The position numbers and the translations under genes are program-made. This document shows, one piece after another, positions 54,201-64,000 of a DNA stretch of 64,000 bases. The notes under the pieces were generated by a model. The model ran no database searches, was not told the origin of the DNA, and saw only the letters and a program-made list of their open reading frames with translations. Source of the DNA: Perkinsus olseni. Lineage: Eukaryota; Perkinsozoa; Perkinsida; Perkinsidae. The stretch's first letter is position 1, and each line of letters opens with the position of its first letter. The stretch is taken from assembly GCA_013115135.1 (NCBI GenBank), contig JABANP010000196.1, forward strand, positions 1 to 64,000. Reading direction: 5' to 3'.

Positions 54201-57200
54201 ATATGCAATCCCAAGGCGCCGTCATATACGATAACGCGATCATTGCCTTTCACACGCGTGAAGCACCACGCAGTCTGGTCGCAACAAGCATTACCGATGT
54301 CCGGAATACCGTTGCGAGCCGCGACCACTGAGACTGAGCTACCGCGAAGGGCCCTCCAAAGTCGATTCACTTTTATTTGGTTACTACCCAGCAACGTCCC
54401 TCTCCCATCCTTGAGGGGTCGAGATGGAATTTACAATAGCCTCATTGAGTGAGGCAAGATTCTCTCGGACACGGCCGACAGCGATCCCGAAGGTTGGCAA
54501 GGTCGACCAATAATTGGAGACCAGGTCTTCGCCACTGCGGAAGAGAACCACCATGCGAGGAAAATAACGCTGAAAGATGAATACTCAGGTGGAAGAGACT
54601 CGAGAGTTGCGGCGGAAGGAGTCGAGCGCAGGAAAACGAGAGGGCGCGCGCGTGTGCTGCAGGGCGTAGCGAGTAATTTCGTGGCGCGTGACTCTGGGCG
54701 CACTCCTATTCGGTGTTCCTGAGTACCCAGCATTCAATTCGACGTGTGAGAGCAGGAGAGTGAAGAGGGAGAATTTAGGAGATTAGGTTTACTGAAGGCC
54801 CGGTGCCACCAGGCTGATGATAATTGATTCCCACAGCCTTGGTCATCTAACTTCATGCTGTTGAGAAACTGAGCACTTTGGGTCCTCATCTTCGACTGCC
54901 GCGAGTGGGGTGGAGTTTAATCGCTTCGTGTGTATGCGTGCTACCTTTACCGTTGCCGTGTTTCTCTTACTGGTCCCGAATGTCATTAATTTGGATCTAT
55001 TGCAAATATCCGCTACGAGAGACTGTTCTCTTCAACAGTGTGGAATCTACACTAGACACCCGTTTCTATGATAACATCATTATCATCACGACCAGCCACT
55101 ACCCCGATCCTCACCGCACTGAGGAGAATCTCAATACTTCAGAATGCTGCAAAGAGGTCACTCTGCGTCCAAGGCCGCAGGTGAGTTACTGGGGAACAGC
55201 GCCCTGATATCTTACCGAGATCGAGCCGAATTTTACCGAAACGCGGGAGCGTTCATCTTAGCGGGTGAGCGTCGATTTTTACATCAGTGACGGCAGAGAA
55301 AATGCGACGGTTGAGGGCGTGATGGGAAGGCGAAGGCGGGGAGATATAGAGAACACAACTCCCGGGTTTTGCCGTCTAGGATGCAATCTTTCATCTGCTG
55401 TCTTCTTATCTTCCGCCACTGAGCTTACCTTCAGCTCAGCTTCGTATTGGATCAGCAAGATAGGATCAGCGTTATAAACATTACGAAGGCTCTCGTCTTC
55501 CCTCATCATACGCGTACAACGGCGAAGCATATTGTGAACCGTTGGTACTGAGTTGTTTAAGGCTCGTACGCGGCAGAGTTTCCTTCCATTGACTGTGAGA
55601 AGTGTCTTCGAGATGGTCGCCAAGTTTTCAATTTCTGAGGAGCGGTAGAATGATGTACTCGCACTACAGTCGGACAAAAACTTTCACATGAAATCTTGTC
55701 TTTACACCAAAATCGAATATTGGAGATGCACCCGCGAAGTGGAAACCGCTAGCGAAAACCACATTACGCTTCGCGAAAATCGCCAGAAAAAAGGATAACC
55801 GCGTCAAGTTTTCGCGGAAAAATATCTTTTACATTGCTAAAACAGGATGTGATAAAGACGATTACCTCTTTGCGGTCTTCGCGGTTCTACCATCTCGTGG
55901 TTAACGCCATTTCTCGATTAACAAGTGCATCTTCATTGATAGTCGTTTGTCGATACTTGTGGGCCTTCTACTCAGTACCTGTTTTTGTCCTCAGGTCGGG
56001 TATCCAGAAACCCGTCTTCGTCCGAGCCTTCTCCTCTCAGCCAGTGATAGCTGACGCACCGCCACCCGGCAAAATAGCAACAACTTTCGAGCCTTGGTGG
56101 AGCGCCGAGGATATCGAAGCTGGGATTGAGACGGGAACGGTAGTAATGCATGGGGAGGTTTTCCTTTCGTCTATTCTCACGGTTCGGATTTTCTAGCCTG
56201 CTATGCTCATCATGCATTCCTTCTCTTCCCGCGCGGGCGAGATGTATCGCAAACTCTTTCTGTTTATTGCTTCCAATGATTGATGCCTCTTGGTGGCACA
56301 GCTGAAGCAATGTGTCGCTGCTGAGTTCGTGTGGTTAATTATTTTCGGAACTCCGTACCACACGTTGCAGAAATCAGTTAGTGCTTTCAAGTCTGTTGTC
56401 GCTTCGGTGAACAGTTTATCCGTACGAACTACTCCCTTTCATCTGGCAAAATAATACGGAAAAATCTCATTTTTGGAGGGTTTCATGCCGATCTTGATTC
56501 AGGTTCGCTACGGCAGACTGCATGTACCAGCATTCGAGACCGGTCAAGCTTCCGTCGAGCTAGATGCTGATGATGATGGACGAAGAGTCCGAGTGAAAGT
56601 ACCGGGGTTCATGGCACGAAACCGAGCTGTGCATGGCGACAGAGTGGCGGTAGTAGTCTTTCAGTATTCCCACCGATGGTGAGCTGTTTTGAACAGGTAC
56701 GACTTATGTGGAGGGCGTATAAGCGTGATGATAGTGGGTCAGATGGCACCGGGGAGGATGAGGCCTCGGTGGGGCGAGTCGAAGATGCCAGGGCTCGAGT
56801 GGTGGCGGTAATAGTCGTGAGAGCGTTGGACGAGGCTGATGTGTTGCCTGGAGTGGATGGTATCTTGCTGTGAAAATTGGGAAAAAATTGCATATATGGG
56901 AAAAAATGAATCTGAATAAAAATGGATAAAAATTTCACATCGTTGAAGTTTCAATCGTTCTGTGTTTTTTCGAGGAGCTTTTTGAGAGCCACTGTTCGGT
57001 AAGGAGTCGTGTTAGCGAGGTTGGCAAGATACGTGTCCCAAGGACACCGTCCTTCGTTCTGAGCTCGTTATAGAGGTATCAGTGATGAGTCAAAATTTTA
57101 TATCGTTGAAAATTTGATCGTAAAGTGGTATTTTTTCTTCGAGAAGTCTGTTGGTGACAGCGTATCCCTTCAGGTGGTGAGGAGAAGTGAAGTACCCGTG

Positions 57201-57480
57201 GTTGGTGTGGCGCGTCCAGGAGAGACGAAGATTCAGCCGAGGGATCAGCGCCTGCCTGCCATGGACTTGATTCAGCCGTGAGTGGAGGGCGATCAGGGGG
57301 ACTTCTTCAGGACTCGATAGATTTTGATTCGATTTTTGATCCTCAGATTTTTTCAAGTAGACGAGGGAGTCCATTTAGTGGCCTGCGAGATCGTGGACTG
57401 GGAGGAGGCTAGTGTGAATCCGAAGTGCAAGTTGGTAGTAATTATTGGGCGGGAGTTGGAGCTCCCCGGAGCTTCGTAGG
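54201..57480 (+). pseudogene. Dis3/Rrp44-like exoribonuclease, PIN and cold-shock parts only
   Basis: The family is the catalytic subunit of the RNA exosome. Seen: MQSQGAVIYDNAIIAFHTRE and ITDVRNT (PIN start); LRGRDGIYNSLIE, an in-frame TGA (54450-54452), then GKILSDTADSDPEGWQGRPI, FATAEENHHARKITLKDEYS and GRDSRVAAEGVE, like the family's NEHHRDTYV...DRNDRAIRVAA. Later exons: SAEDIEAGIETGTVVMHGE joining in phase to VRYGRLHVPAFETGQASVEL and GFMARNRAVHGDRVAVVVF (cold-shock domain 1); GETKIQPRDQRLPAMDLI and VDWEEASVNPKCKLVVIIGR (domain 2). No RNB catalytic domain follows. The inverted repeat at 57675 may mark where the gene is cut. Confidence 0.6.
55279..55677 (-). CDS. Unidentified frame nested antisense to the Dis3-like gene
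   Basis: A 132-residue minus frame reads LSDCSASTSFYRSSEIENLA, ISKTLLTVNGRKLCRVRALN, TVHNMLRRCTRMMREDESLR and NVYNADPILLIQYEAELK, where a GTAAGC donor begins. It has clear coding composition. No family is recognised. It lies between plus-strand exons of the Dis3-like gene. Confidence 0.45.
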   Translation of the reverse strand: MSDCSASTSFYRSSEIENLATISKTLLTVNGRKLCRVRALNNSVPTVHNMLRRCTRMMREDESLRNVYNADPILLIQYEAELKVSSVAEDKKTADERLHPRRQNPGVVFSISPRLRLPITPSTVAFSLPSLM

Positions 57481-57500
57481 AATGCTAGCTGAGTGCAACC

Positions 57501-57543
57501 ATGGGGTTACGACTCGTAACCCCATCTCGTAACTTACGAGATG
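57501..57543. repeat. Two adjoining palindromes with 1 nt loops
   Basis: 57501-57525 (12 bp arms, loop C 57513) and 57523-57543 (10 bp arms, loop C 57533) overlap by three bases. The unit TCGTAA is thus read forward and reverse four times in a row. Confidence 0.9.
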
Positions 57544-57674
57544 TCTTCTTCCGGACTTACTCGATTACTATACCATTCAGAAGTCTATTTGGCGGATAAG
57601 GCCGTTGCCTATATGGGGGTCGAGGATTTCACGTTGGCGGTTTGAGACAGCAAATTAGCGGTAGGGTCGAGATG

Positions 57675-58240
57675 AGGGTATACAATTGGCGGATAAAGAA
57701 GTCATTTTAGCGGCAGGCCTCGAATAAGGAAATCAATTCCGCGAATAAGGCACGCAATTTCATGATTAAGGAAATCAATTTCGCCGATAAGGACATCAAT
57801 TTCGGGGCGGGGGATGGACAGTCCATCATGGATTTCAACCACACCGGAAATCTTCCACTGCGGTTCTCAGCCTGACACAACTGCGCGGCAGTGCACGACA
57901 GTATCTTGGCGAATCCTGTGCATGCAATTGAGAGCTTCTTGCGATGCAGTTTTAACAATCGTTGAGCAACGGTATCGTAATGATGACATCCATGGCATGT
58001 GAAAAGCTGAAGTTAGCAGCTAAACCGGTTTCCCATTGTCGAGTAGGATTGCGCTACGCTGAGGTCGTGTGGAGTTATATACCCGAAGATTCCAGGTCAG
58101 AGTTGATCCCCGAAATTGATGTCCTTATCGGCGAAATTGATTTCCTTAATCATGAAATTGCGTGCCTTATTCGCGGAATTGATTTCCTTATTCGAGGCCT
58201 GCCGCTAAAATGACTTCTTTATCCGCCAATTGTATACCCT
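57675..58240. repeat. Perfect 133 bp inverted repeat with 300 bp spacer
   Basis: Arm 57675-57807 and arm 58108-58240 are identical reverse complements over all 133 positions as read by eye. Each arm is itself made of about 24 nt units around GGAAATCAATTTCG and GATAAGG. No target duplication is obvious. Either a young foldback element or a large example of the local inverted-duplication process. Confidence 0.92.
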
Positions 58241-58760
58241 GTCTAGCGCGAGAGCCTTGAAGCTTTTCGCAAGTCCCCTTCCCCCAGGTGCCCCATCTGC
58301 AGCGAGAGTCTTTGGATACTGAGAGATCGGGCATCCGGACCTCAGCACTTCTCTACGGCATCGCGGTGACTATAGAGGAGGCACTGTAAGGGACGATCGG
58401 TTGCTCGTGTCACCATTGGACGGCGAGTCAGGTACCATCAAATCACCGAAAGGGACGTCGAGATTCTCCTCGCAGCGATGGCTACACTCGGCGATGATGA
58501 GTTCTGTTCGGAACGGTAGGTGGTGATTAGGCCCAGCTCTGTCGAACTCCTGTCAAACTTTGTCGAACTATTTAGTTACTCTTGCTTAATATTGTACTCT
58601 GTACTTTTACTTGTTACTAAAAGTACTTAAGTTCTATTTATTAAATTTCACACAACATTCCACTATTTACTTTTATTAGAAATTCTACTACTTAATATTT
58701 AACAACGTTGGTCGGTTCGAGCTTTATCATCATACTGTCGCGCCGGCCATCAGCATCATT
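58241..58760. other. No gene recognised
   Basis: The stretch contains a very AT-rich part (58560-58720). No RNB-domain coding was found here although it follows the Dis3-like gene. Confidence 0.4.
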
Positions 58761-58769
58761 GCGAATCTT

Positions 58770-59695
58770 CGCTAGGCGATGGTATATCTCTCAGGTGTCG
58801 AGTCCTCCTGTCGCTTCATCACGGGCTGGTCCCGACGGCCGCACCGAATGGTCTGGCGGTGTGCAGTCTCTACGGTGCGATGGTCCGACTGGGAATTCGT
58901 CTACTGGAGGAGGACTTGAGGTAAGCGCGATTCGTCATCGTCAAGAATATTGGCTTGTGAATGTAGAAGACCCACCTGCTTCCAGCTGTAGATTCAACAC
59001 GATTCCGTTCAGCACGGGATTGCAGATTTGCTTTACCATCTCAGTGAGGATTCGAGTCTGTACGGGTTCGCACTGCTATGGTCGGTGCTGTCGTCGGCCC
59101 CTCCGGAGTGGCTGGTCAGCACTCTCGGATTGGTTGGTGTTCGAGCCACGAGTGCCCTGAGGTCAGCTGGAAAGCGGAAGCGCAGCGAGGAAGAAGAGCT
59201 TAACTGGTAAGCGTGTCTTTCGAACGGTTCGAGCAGTTGAAGTTTTGGCGGTCTCTCAGGATCCCGTACTTGGCCCGGTATCTGGAGAAGCTCAAACGGG
59301 CTGTACCGACCCCGGCCCTTCGGAAATATTCCCCCATCATCGCCGCTGAGCTCATCTCTAGATATTGGTCAGGCAATAAGAAGCAACGGACTGCTGTCGG
59401 TGGAGGTAGGCGACATCGTATATCGCCCGAAACTGCGCTCCCATCTAACGCGACGTCTCCCTGGATTGAAAATAGGTTTGCTAGGAAATATCTTAGTTTT
59501 GCCCTACCCTCTCCCTGAGCGCTACTTTCTGTGCTCAATGAATTCGCCTCAGCTCATCCCTCTTGAAATAAGATACATCGGTGTTAGTCCGACTAAGCTG
59601 GTTTTCGGTGTTGGACTTGAAACGCACACACCCGTCTTCCTATTTGAATGGTCTGTTGTGATCTTTTCTGAATCTGAGAGCTTCCAGTAGTGACA
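58770..59695 (+). CDS. Unidentified helical multi-exon protein
   Basis: Exons read LLSLHHGLVPTAAPNGLAVC and SLYGAMVRLGIRLLEEDL; IADLLYHLSEDSSLYGFALL and WSVLSSAPPEWLVSTLGLVG to ALRSAGKRKRSEEEELN. A 53 nt intron (59209 onward, GTAAGC to CTCTCAG) joins in phase to IPYLARYLEKLKRAVPTPAL and KYSPIIAAELISRYWSG. A GTAGGC intron leads to a last part LPYPLPERYFLCSMNSPQ, which overlaps an interspersed repeat. The helical composition suggests an alpha-solenoid or bundle. No family is recognised. Confidence 0.5.
59497..59623 (+). repeat. Interspersed repeat, copy 1
   Basis: About 127 bp closely similar to the reverse complement of 63722-63846, including GCCCTACCCT, CCTGAGCGCT, TTTCTGTGCTC and AACTCATCCC-type blocks. 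Open in one frame in both copies. Confidence 0.8.
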
Positions 59696-59699
59696 TGAT

Positions 59700-60099
59700 T
59701 GGTGTTCAGAGAACCTCGCCGACGACAAAGTGGATGAAGTTATCGCTTCGTCGTTGTACCCTCTCCTTTGTGAGGGCTCGACCGGGACGAAACAGCATGC
59801 GGGAGAAGCTACCTCGTACAAGTCTGACGATGTGAGTGGGTGCACCATCGTCATGGCGCTGTCGTCCTTGTGATCGTCGCTGTGCTGTGGAGTCAGATTG
59901 GACGTCAAATTCGCTCGGCGGGATGGCGCTGTTCCTCAGGTCCTTCACCTTTTCGCGTCAGCTGGAAGCGACTCGTCTCGGGAGAAGGTCAAACGGATGC
60001 TCCAGATGTATAGTCTGCGCGTTTCATGATTTTAACTCTGGCGTTGATGAAATCTACTTTAGGTACAACCAGAGATTCCGGTACAAGGGCCGAGTATGA
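59700..60099 (+). CDS. Unidentified exons
   Basis: An exon reading ENLADDKVDEVIASSLYPLL and CEGSTGTKQHAGEATSYKSD ends at a GTGAGTGGG donor (59831). After TGGAGTCAG the sequence continues either as LDVKFARRDGAVPQVLHLFA or in the phase of MALFLRSFTFSRQLEATRLG. It may belong to the gene upstream. No family is recognised. Confidence 0.35.
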
Positions 60100-60100
60100 A

Positions 60101-60319
60101 TCAAACTTCACCGACGAATCTTCCGTGTTTCTTACGTACCTTAATCACAACGTCATTTCGGTCTTTTTCCAGTCTTGCGTCTGCGAGTGGGATATTAAAC
60201 ATTTGTTGACCCTGTGGAGCTGCTCGAACGGTAACCGTCGAAAAGGATCCAGACAAATCACTTTCTAGAGTAGGAGATCCTCGCGACATGCGAGGATGTG
60301 AAATTCTTTCATGCAACAT
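60101..60319 (-). CDS. Hypothetical protein fragment
   Basis: The minus frame ends QQMFNIPLADARLEKDRNDV, VIKVRKKHGRFVGEV with a TGA. It reads like a C-terminus. The 5' end overlaps the start of the methyltransferase gene on the other strand and is doubtful. Confidence 0.3.
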   Translation of the reverse strand: MLHERISHPRMSRGSPTLESDLSGSFSTVTVRAAPQGQQMFNIPLADARLEKDRNDVVIKVRKKHGRFVGEV

Positions 60320-60352
60320 CTGCGGAGCAGCAGTGTGAACTCAAGTTACCAA

Positions 60353-61573
60353 ATGCCACGGCAAATCGAGCTGGCGCCTGGTTGCCAGATTTCTTACGAG
60401 CCCCAACTCGAGCGGAGCTTAGCGCAAGGAGACGCAAGCGATCCTGATGCGACTTATGAGACAGTCTGGGTCGGAGCAACCAGAGCTCTGTGTTGGATGA
60501 TATGCGAATGCCCAGAGATAAGGTGGGCCATCGTTGCAGTGCGCTGATATTTTGCCCCGGAAATAGTCTGGTCGTCGCTCGAGCAGTGAGCCTGCGATGG
60601 AAAAGCGTGGCGAAACGAGAGCAATCGAAAGGAAGCACGGTCACGCAGTTTCAGTTGTTTCCGCATGTAGGATACAATTGCAAATCGCTTGTAATGACTG
60701 CGCCGCCCGGGAATCGAACCCGGATCATCCGTTTGGCAGACAGATGTCGTAACCTTTAGACTAGCGGCGCGGTTGAAAAGTTGTTATGAATCTCAGCCAC
60801 TCTATGATTCGCTCAGGAACTCGAACGTTCTGGAGTTAGGTTGTGGTCAAGGACTCGCGGGCATGTTCTGCGTTGAACATGCGGGAGCGTCTCGAGCAGT
60901 GAGCATTGGGATCTGACGTGGCCGTTGCGTCCTCAAAAGATCCGCGTTGCAGGTGCTCACCGACGTGTCGGAAACTGCTTTGGCGATGGTTGAAGTGAAT
61001 GCCAAGCTGAATGATATCGGTGACCGTGTGACGACCGCGGTACTTGATGTGTCAGGAACACTGAATGGAAGCGAGAGGTAGACGTCATAAACGACTATTT
61101 TTCTATCATCTATCTGAGATGACCCTGCTGGTCCCGCAGAGCCCGTATCGCCTCCGAACTCATCGTACTCCACGCAGATACGACTTCGTTATTGCGAGCG
61201 ATATGCTTTTCTCCACCAAGATAGCTCGGGAGGTATTTGCTGCTTGTCGGCGCCTCATCAAACCGGGAGGGACGATACTGTTAGGCCACGAGAAACGGTG
61301 AGCCACGATTCATAGGCTTGCGAGAACAACTGCGCGAGTCACCCTTCTGCGACTTGGGTGTTCCAGGATTCTTCTCTTCTAGTACCCCACGCGATTCTCT
61401 ACAGGTATTCAGTTTACCGAGATGCGGAAACAGGGGAGATCAGGCAAGAAAGTGTGGACCAACCGCTTCAGGTGTTCCTCGGCCTGTCGCGGGAAGAGAA
61501 TTGGTCGGTCCAAGAGGTGTCACCCTTCCCAAATGAGCCTAATCTCATAGCTATAAGAATAGATTGTATTTGA
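60353..61573 (+). CDS. Class I SAM-dependent methyltransferase (METTL21/Methyltransf_16-like)
   Basis: Probable protein lysine methyltransferase. The first exon runs from ATG 60353 (MPRQIELAPGCQISYEPQLE) to 60522, ending TVWVGATRALCWMICECPEI. A 294 nt intron (60523-60816) joins in phase 2 to NSNVLELGCGQGLAG, the SAM-binding motif I. Then VLTDVSETALAMVEVNAKLN, YDFVIASDMLFSTKIAREVF and LIKPGGTILLGHEKR (the post-II/III blocks), and after another intron SVYRDAETGEIRQESVD to LIAIRIDCI with TGA 61571-61573. All joins agree in phase. The order (W.GA.. helix, ELG.G.G, SD..., H..R) matches this family. The first intron holds a tRNA gene on the opposite strand. Confidence 0.78.
60699..60770 (-). tRNA. 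tRNA-Gly (anticodon GCC)
   Basis: Minus strand, 72 nt. The acceptor stem GCGCCGC pairs with GCGGCGC plus discriminator A. The A box is TAGTCTAAAGG. The anticodon stem TCTGT/ACGGA encloses loop CTGCCAA with anticodon GCC. The T arm CCGGG TTCGAAT CCCGG contains the B box. There is no tRNA intron and no encoded CCA. It lies inside the first intron of the plus-strand methyltransferase gene. Confidence 0.94.
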
Positions 61574-62395
61574 TGCGCTTTTATTGTTTCCCACCGGGTC
61601 AGCGACATACAGGCTTGTGTTCGATTAAAGTGAAGCGGCAATGGCAGTGTTGACTGAATGGAAGAGTATGTCGACTCGTCCCGGGTACGTATCGCTGCAT
61701 GTGATGGCGCATCTCGGAGGCTCCCGGTTGATACTTGACAATAGTTGATGCATGAGCATAAACAACTTGCCCTCCACTATAGAAACACAACAAGAACAAA
61801 CATGAGAGCGCCTTGCTGTGGCCAAGGTAAAGAGGTGACCTCGTATTCGATACGATAGTAAGCATCGGTTGATACCAAACGATCGACGCGGTGGACGAAC
61901 CGATCCTCTCTGTGTGAATTGACGCCCGACTGCTCAACAGGAGTACTCATGTAGGAAAGTGTGGTACTGAGACCGTAACCGCTGTAATAGCTAATAGCAG
62001 CTAGCAAGACGCCATCAGCCGCAGCGATGGAGACGAGACGCGTCACGTCACGTGACGAGACGTACGAGAGCTAGGCGTGCGCACATAGCCGTGGCGTGCG
62101 CGCATACACATCCCACAACACTCTGAGAGATGGTGTTAAAAAGTATCACGGAAAAATCTCCGAGCTTCGTCACCTCTGATGGCTATTATCGGTAAAAAGG
62201 GGCCCTTGAGCTGGCCAAAAATTATTCCCAACCGCTGAGTCCGAATGACTCTTCAAAAATCCTGTAAGGTCGCAGCTTGAGGACTGTCAGTGGTCCTAGC
62301 TGGAGAAGAAGGAAAACTCTCCGAGACTTGAAGGTCGCTTGAAGCGTTCAGCAAGGTAAGCTTCACTTCTGTGGGCAAATCGAAATCGAAGCTGT
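61574..62395. other. Intergenic; one doubtful minus frame
   Basis: The minus frame 62046-61777 (ISYYSGYGLSTTLSYMSTPV, YYRIEYEVTSLPWPQQGALM) has coding-like composition but no ATG at its start and no recognised family. A small palindrome GTCACGTGAC lies near 62045. Confidence 0.35.
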
Positions 62396-63657
62396 CTAAT
62401 CATGATTGTGCAGCTTTCTGGGATCCCAAAGCCGTCGGATCCTCGCTTCGACGGCCTCGAGAAGTTGCTTGGCAGCCTTCAGCTGTCCTGCGTAGTTACA
62501 TGGTTTCCCTTCCTCGCGCACGAGTGCCATGTACCTGAAGGATGGCGACTGGACAGTCCTTCCTCAATGCCAAGGTACGCGTTATGGATCGGAACCATTG
62601 ATGAGGGTATGCTGCTCATCTTCCTGACTTCGTGAAGCCTCTCCTTCTCGGTAGCCTACAACCGTGCTATCAGTCGGCACTATCTTCCCTATTCTCACCT
62701 CTACACCGGTACCCGACTTCGCTTGACGAGGGAAGAATTTACGGAGAACATCTTCCGCGGCGAGCTCGGACCTGATCTCAAGAGGTCGCAAGAAGCCACT
62801 GTACAAAGCAATACCCAAGCATACGATCACCGAGCAAGGCCAGCTTCCTCCCTTCCCTGTTGCCCATAAACTCATCGGTGAACTCGCGGGTCCAGGTCGT
62901 GTCTCCGTATTGTGTCACGTTGCTAGAAGAGCAAATAATCTATCGTGACGGTTGTCGTGTGACGTAGCGAACCTCAGCGTTTTGTTTCTAACTCCTTCAT
63001 ACTGCATCTGCAGAGTTTCCGAGCCGTCTCCTTGCGCGTCCTCGTCCTCCATCCAGTTCACAGAGAAGAGATCCCCAAGGCAAGTACCCATCCACCTGCT
63101 GCCAACCATATCACTCTGAAAACCGTGACTTGCAAAATGCAAAAATTCGCTCCCCACGTACCATCGGGTTGTGACTTCCGCAATACGTCGCGTAGCTGTT
63201 CTCGTAAGGGCGTGAAGCAGTAACGTAGTACCTACTAACTCTGCTGGTAAAAGCGGCAAAACGCTGTAGAGACCCTCAGCAAAGAATTGCGTGTGAGTCT
63301 TCTCACTGATTCGGTATTGGTTCCAGCCCATCAAACATGCTGCCCGAATCACACGCTTCCACGTAGAATACAAGTTTCTTGTACCTGCCCGAAGCAGCTA
63401 CAAAACAATTCGGTGACACTGAAAATTCACATTTTCTTGTCAGCCATAGTCTCCAGCCAGGATCGCAGTTCCCTCTTGTATAGGAACTCACGAGGTAGTT
63501 CAAGGTGGTTCTCTGAGTACCATCGGAGTGCCGCGCACAGAGCGGCATCACCGAGCGACCTACCCCCGCCATGATCCACGAAGTAGATGAAGACGTAGTC
63601 GTTGTCTGTACTGTTCAGTACTTTTCTCCCGAAGGGCCCAGCGTCCCCGGTCAGGAC
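62396..63657 (-). CDS. Legumain-type (C13) cysteine endopeptidase, N-terminus not found
   Basis: An asparaginyl endopeptidase of the lysosome/vacuole or secretory route. The first exon seen starts at 63657: VLTGDAGPFGRKVLNS then DYVFIYFVDHGGG, with the catalytic His in DHGG (about 63570). ENHLELPREFLYKRELRSWL, ETMADKKM joins in phase to YKKLVFYVEACDSGSMF, with the catalytic Cys codon at 63351-63353. Then YYVTASRPYENSYATYCGSH, CLGDLFSVNWMEDED, ETLQMQYEGVRN, SNVTQYGDTTWTREF and a C-terminal helix QLKAAKQLLEAVEARIRRLW, TAG at 62396-62398. The family's N-terminal AGSxGYxNYRHQ region was not found in 63658-64000, so it is outside the window or lost. An interspersed repeat lies just upstream. Confidence 0.85.
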
Positions 63658-63721
63658 CTGAAGAGACGCAACCTACTCGGAGCCTCGAGATGGAAAGGTT
63701 TTGGAGGCGATGTGCGTGCGA

Positions 63722-63846
63722 GTTCCAAGTCCACGCCGAGAATCGGCTTAGTCAGACTAGCACCGATGCATCTTGTTTCAAGGGGGATGAGTTCAGGCAA
63801 GTTCACCGAGCACAGAAAGCAGCGCTCAGGCCGAGGGTAGGGCAAA
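63722..63846 (-). repeat. Interspersed repeat, copy 2
   Basis: The reverse complement of this segment matches 59497-59623. On the minus strand it reads LPYPRPERCFLCSVNLPELI, compared with LPYPLPERYFLCSMNSPQLI in copy 1. Confidence 0.8.
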
Positions 63847-64000
63847 CCCAAGATATTTTATCCTCTCTCGACAGGATGTGCTTCCACGTCTGAGGTGGCT
63901 GTTAACGATCACGAACACTAGCTCCTCCCACAGACTTGAGAGTGACGATGTTTCACCGTGCGTGTTCTCCGCTGGGGGGACTTACTCGCTTAACATTATC

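Noticed and set aside
12900..54452. Alternative genetic code with reassigned stop codons
   Set aside because: In-frame TAG, TAA and TGA are seen only in genes with other lesions; well-identified genes (ligase, secreted proteins, methyltransferase, urea transporter copy B) use all three normally or lack internal stops.
62582..63000. RNase III-like reading of NREGRKLALLGDRMLG
   Set aside because: The exon is fixed by phase to the legumain C-terminal region (SNVTQYGDTTW... follows NWMEDED and the LQMQY block), so the resemblance to an RNase III signature is chance.
1..64000. CRISPR arrays, bacterial operons or prophage
   Set aside because: No regularly spaced direct repeats of 25-40 bp with unique spacers exist, genes are intron-rich, and no ribosome-binding or operon layout is seen.

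Overview
The window is nuclear DNA of an intron-dense unicellular eukaryote. Genes lie on both strands and are cut by many tiny GT-AG introns, often 28-60 nt; five of them (47, 46, 60, 44 and 46 nt) are fixed exactly by reading-frame arithmetic in the genes at 21.2 kb and 13.7 kb. There are no operons or Shine-Dalgarno-type starts. Short introns, a tandem family of small secreted orphan proteins and Tc1/mariner-type elements fit an alveolate protist of the Perkinsus type. That placement is inference, not proof.

Layout. 1-8.5 kb: a truncated Tc1-like transposase and several multi-exon genes with coiled-coil coding. 8.5-9.9 kb: a 1.39 kb TA-flanked element with 220 bp terminal inverted repeats. 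10.1-11.2 kb: an unidentified multi-exon gene. 11.8-16.2 kb: an AT-richer, intron-rich cluster of unrecognised and partly decayed genes. 19.1-22.1 kb: two urea-transporter-like genes in tandem, with a convergent gene on the other strand. 22.2-25.7 kb: unidentified multi-exon genes, one with membrane segments. 25.8-30.6 kb: a DDX3/Ded1-like DEAD-box RNA helicase. 30.9-32.6 kb: phosphopantothenate-cysteine ligase (CoA synthesis). 32.8-33.8 kb: a coiled-coil gene carrying a solo copy of the 8.5 kb element's terminal repeat.

35-46.5 kb is a duplicated block. A small secreted protein followed by an EEF1A-lysine-methyltransferase-like gene occurs twice (35.5/37.1 kb and 40.6/42.2 kb). Two more secreted-family members follow: a broken one at 43.9 kb and one with a frameshift on the minus strand at 46.5 kb. 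48.5-50.7 kb: thiamin pyrophosphokinase, minus strand. 51-57.5 kb: unidentified genes and a Dis3/Rrp44-like gene with PIN and cold-shock parts, an in-frame stop and no visible RNB domain. 57.7-58.2 kb: a perfect 133 bp inverted repeat. 58.8-61.6 kb: a helical unknown gene and a class I methyltransferase whose 294 nt intron holds an antisense tRNA-Gly(GCC). 62.4-63.7 kb: a legumain-type (C13) cysteine protease, minus strand, N-terminus not found.

The most striking feature is a class of local insertions in which a short stretch is followed at once by its own reverse complement and often by the forward copy again. In the duplicated block the sister copy lacks the insertion, so these are new, locally templated mutations. 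They break one methyltransferase copy, sit in both directions between the copies, and recur across the window. The identified genes are housekeeping (CoA and thiamin cofactor synthesis, RNA helicase, RNA decay, protein methylation, urea transport, protease) with no shared pathway; their neighbourhood looks shaped by duplication, transposition and this inverted-duplication process. All exon boundaries are read by eye from splice signals and frame continuity and should be treated as models.
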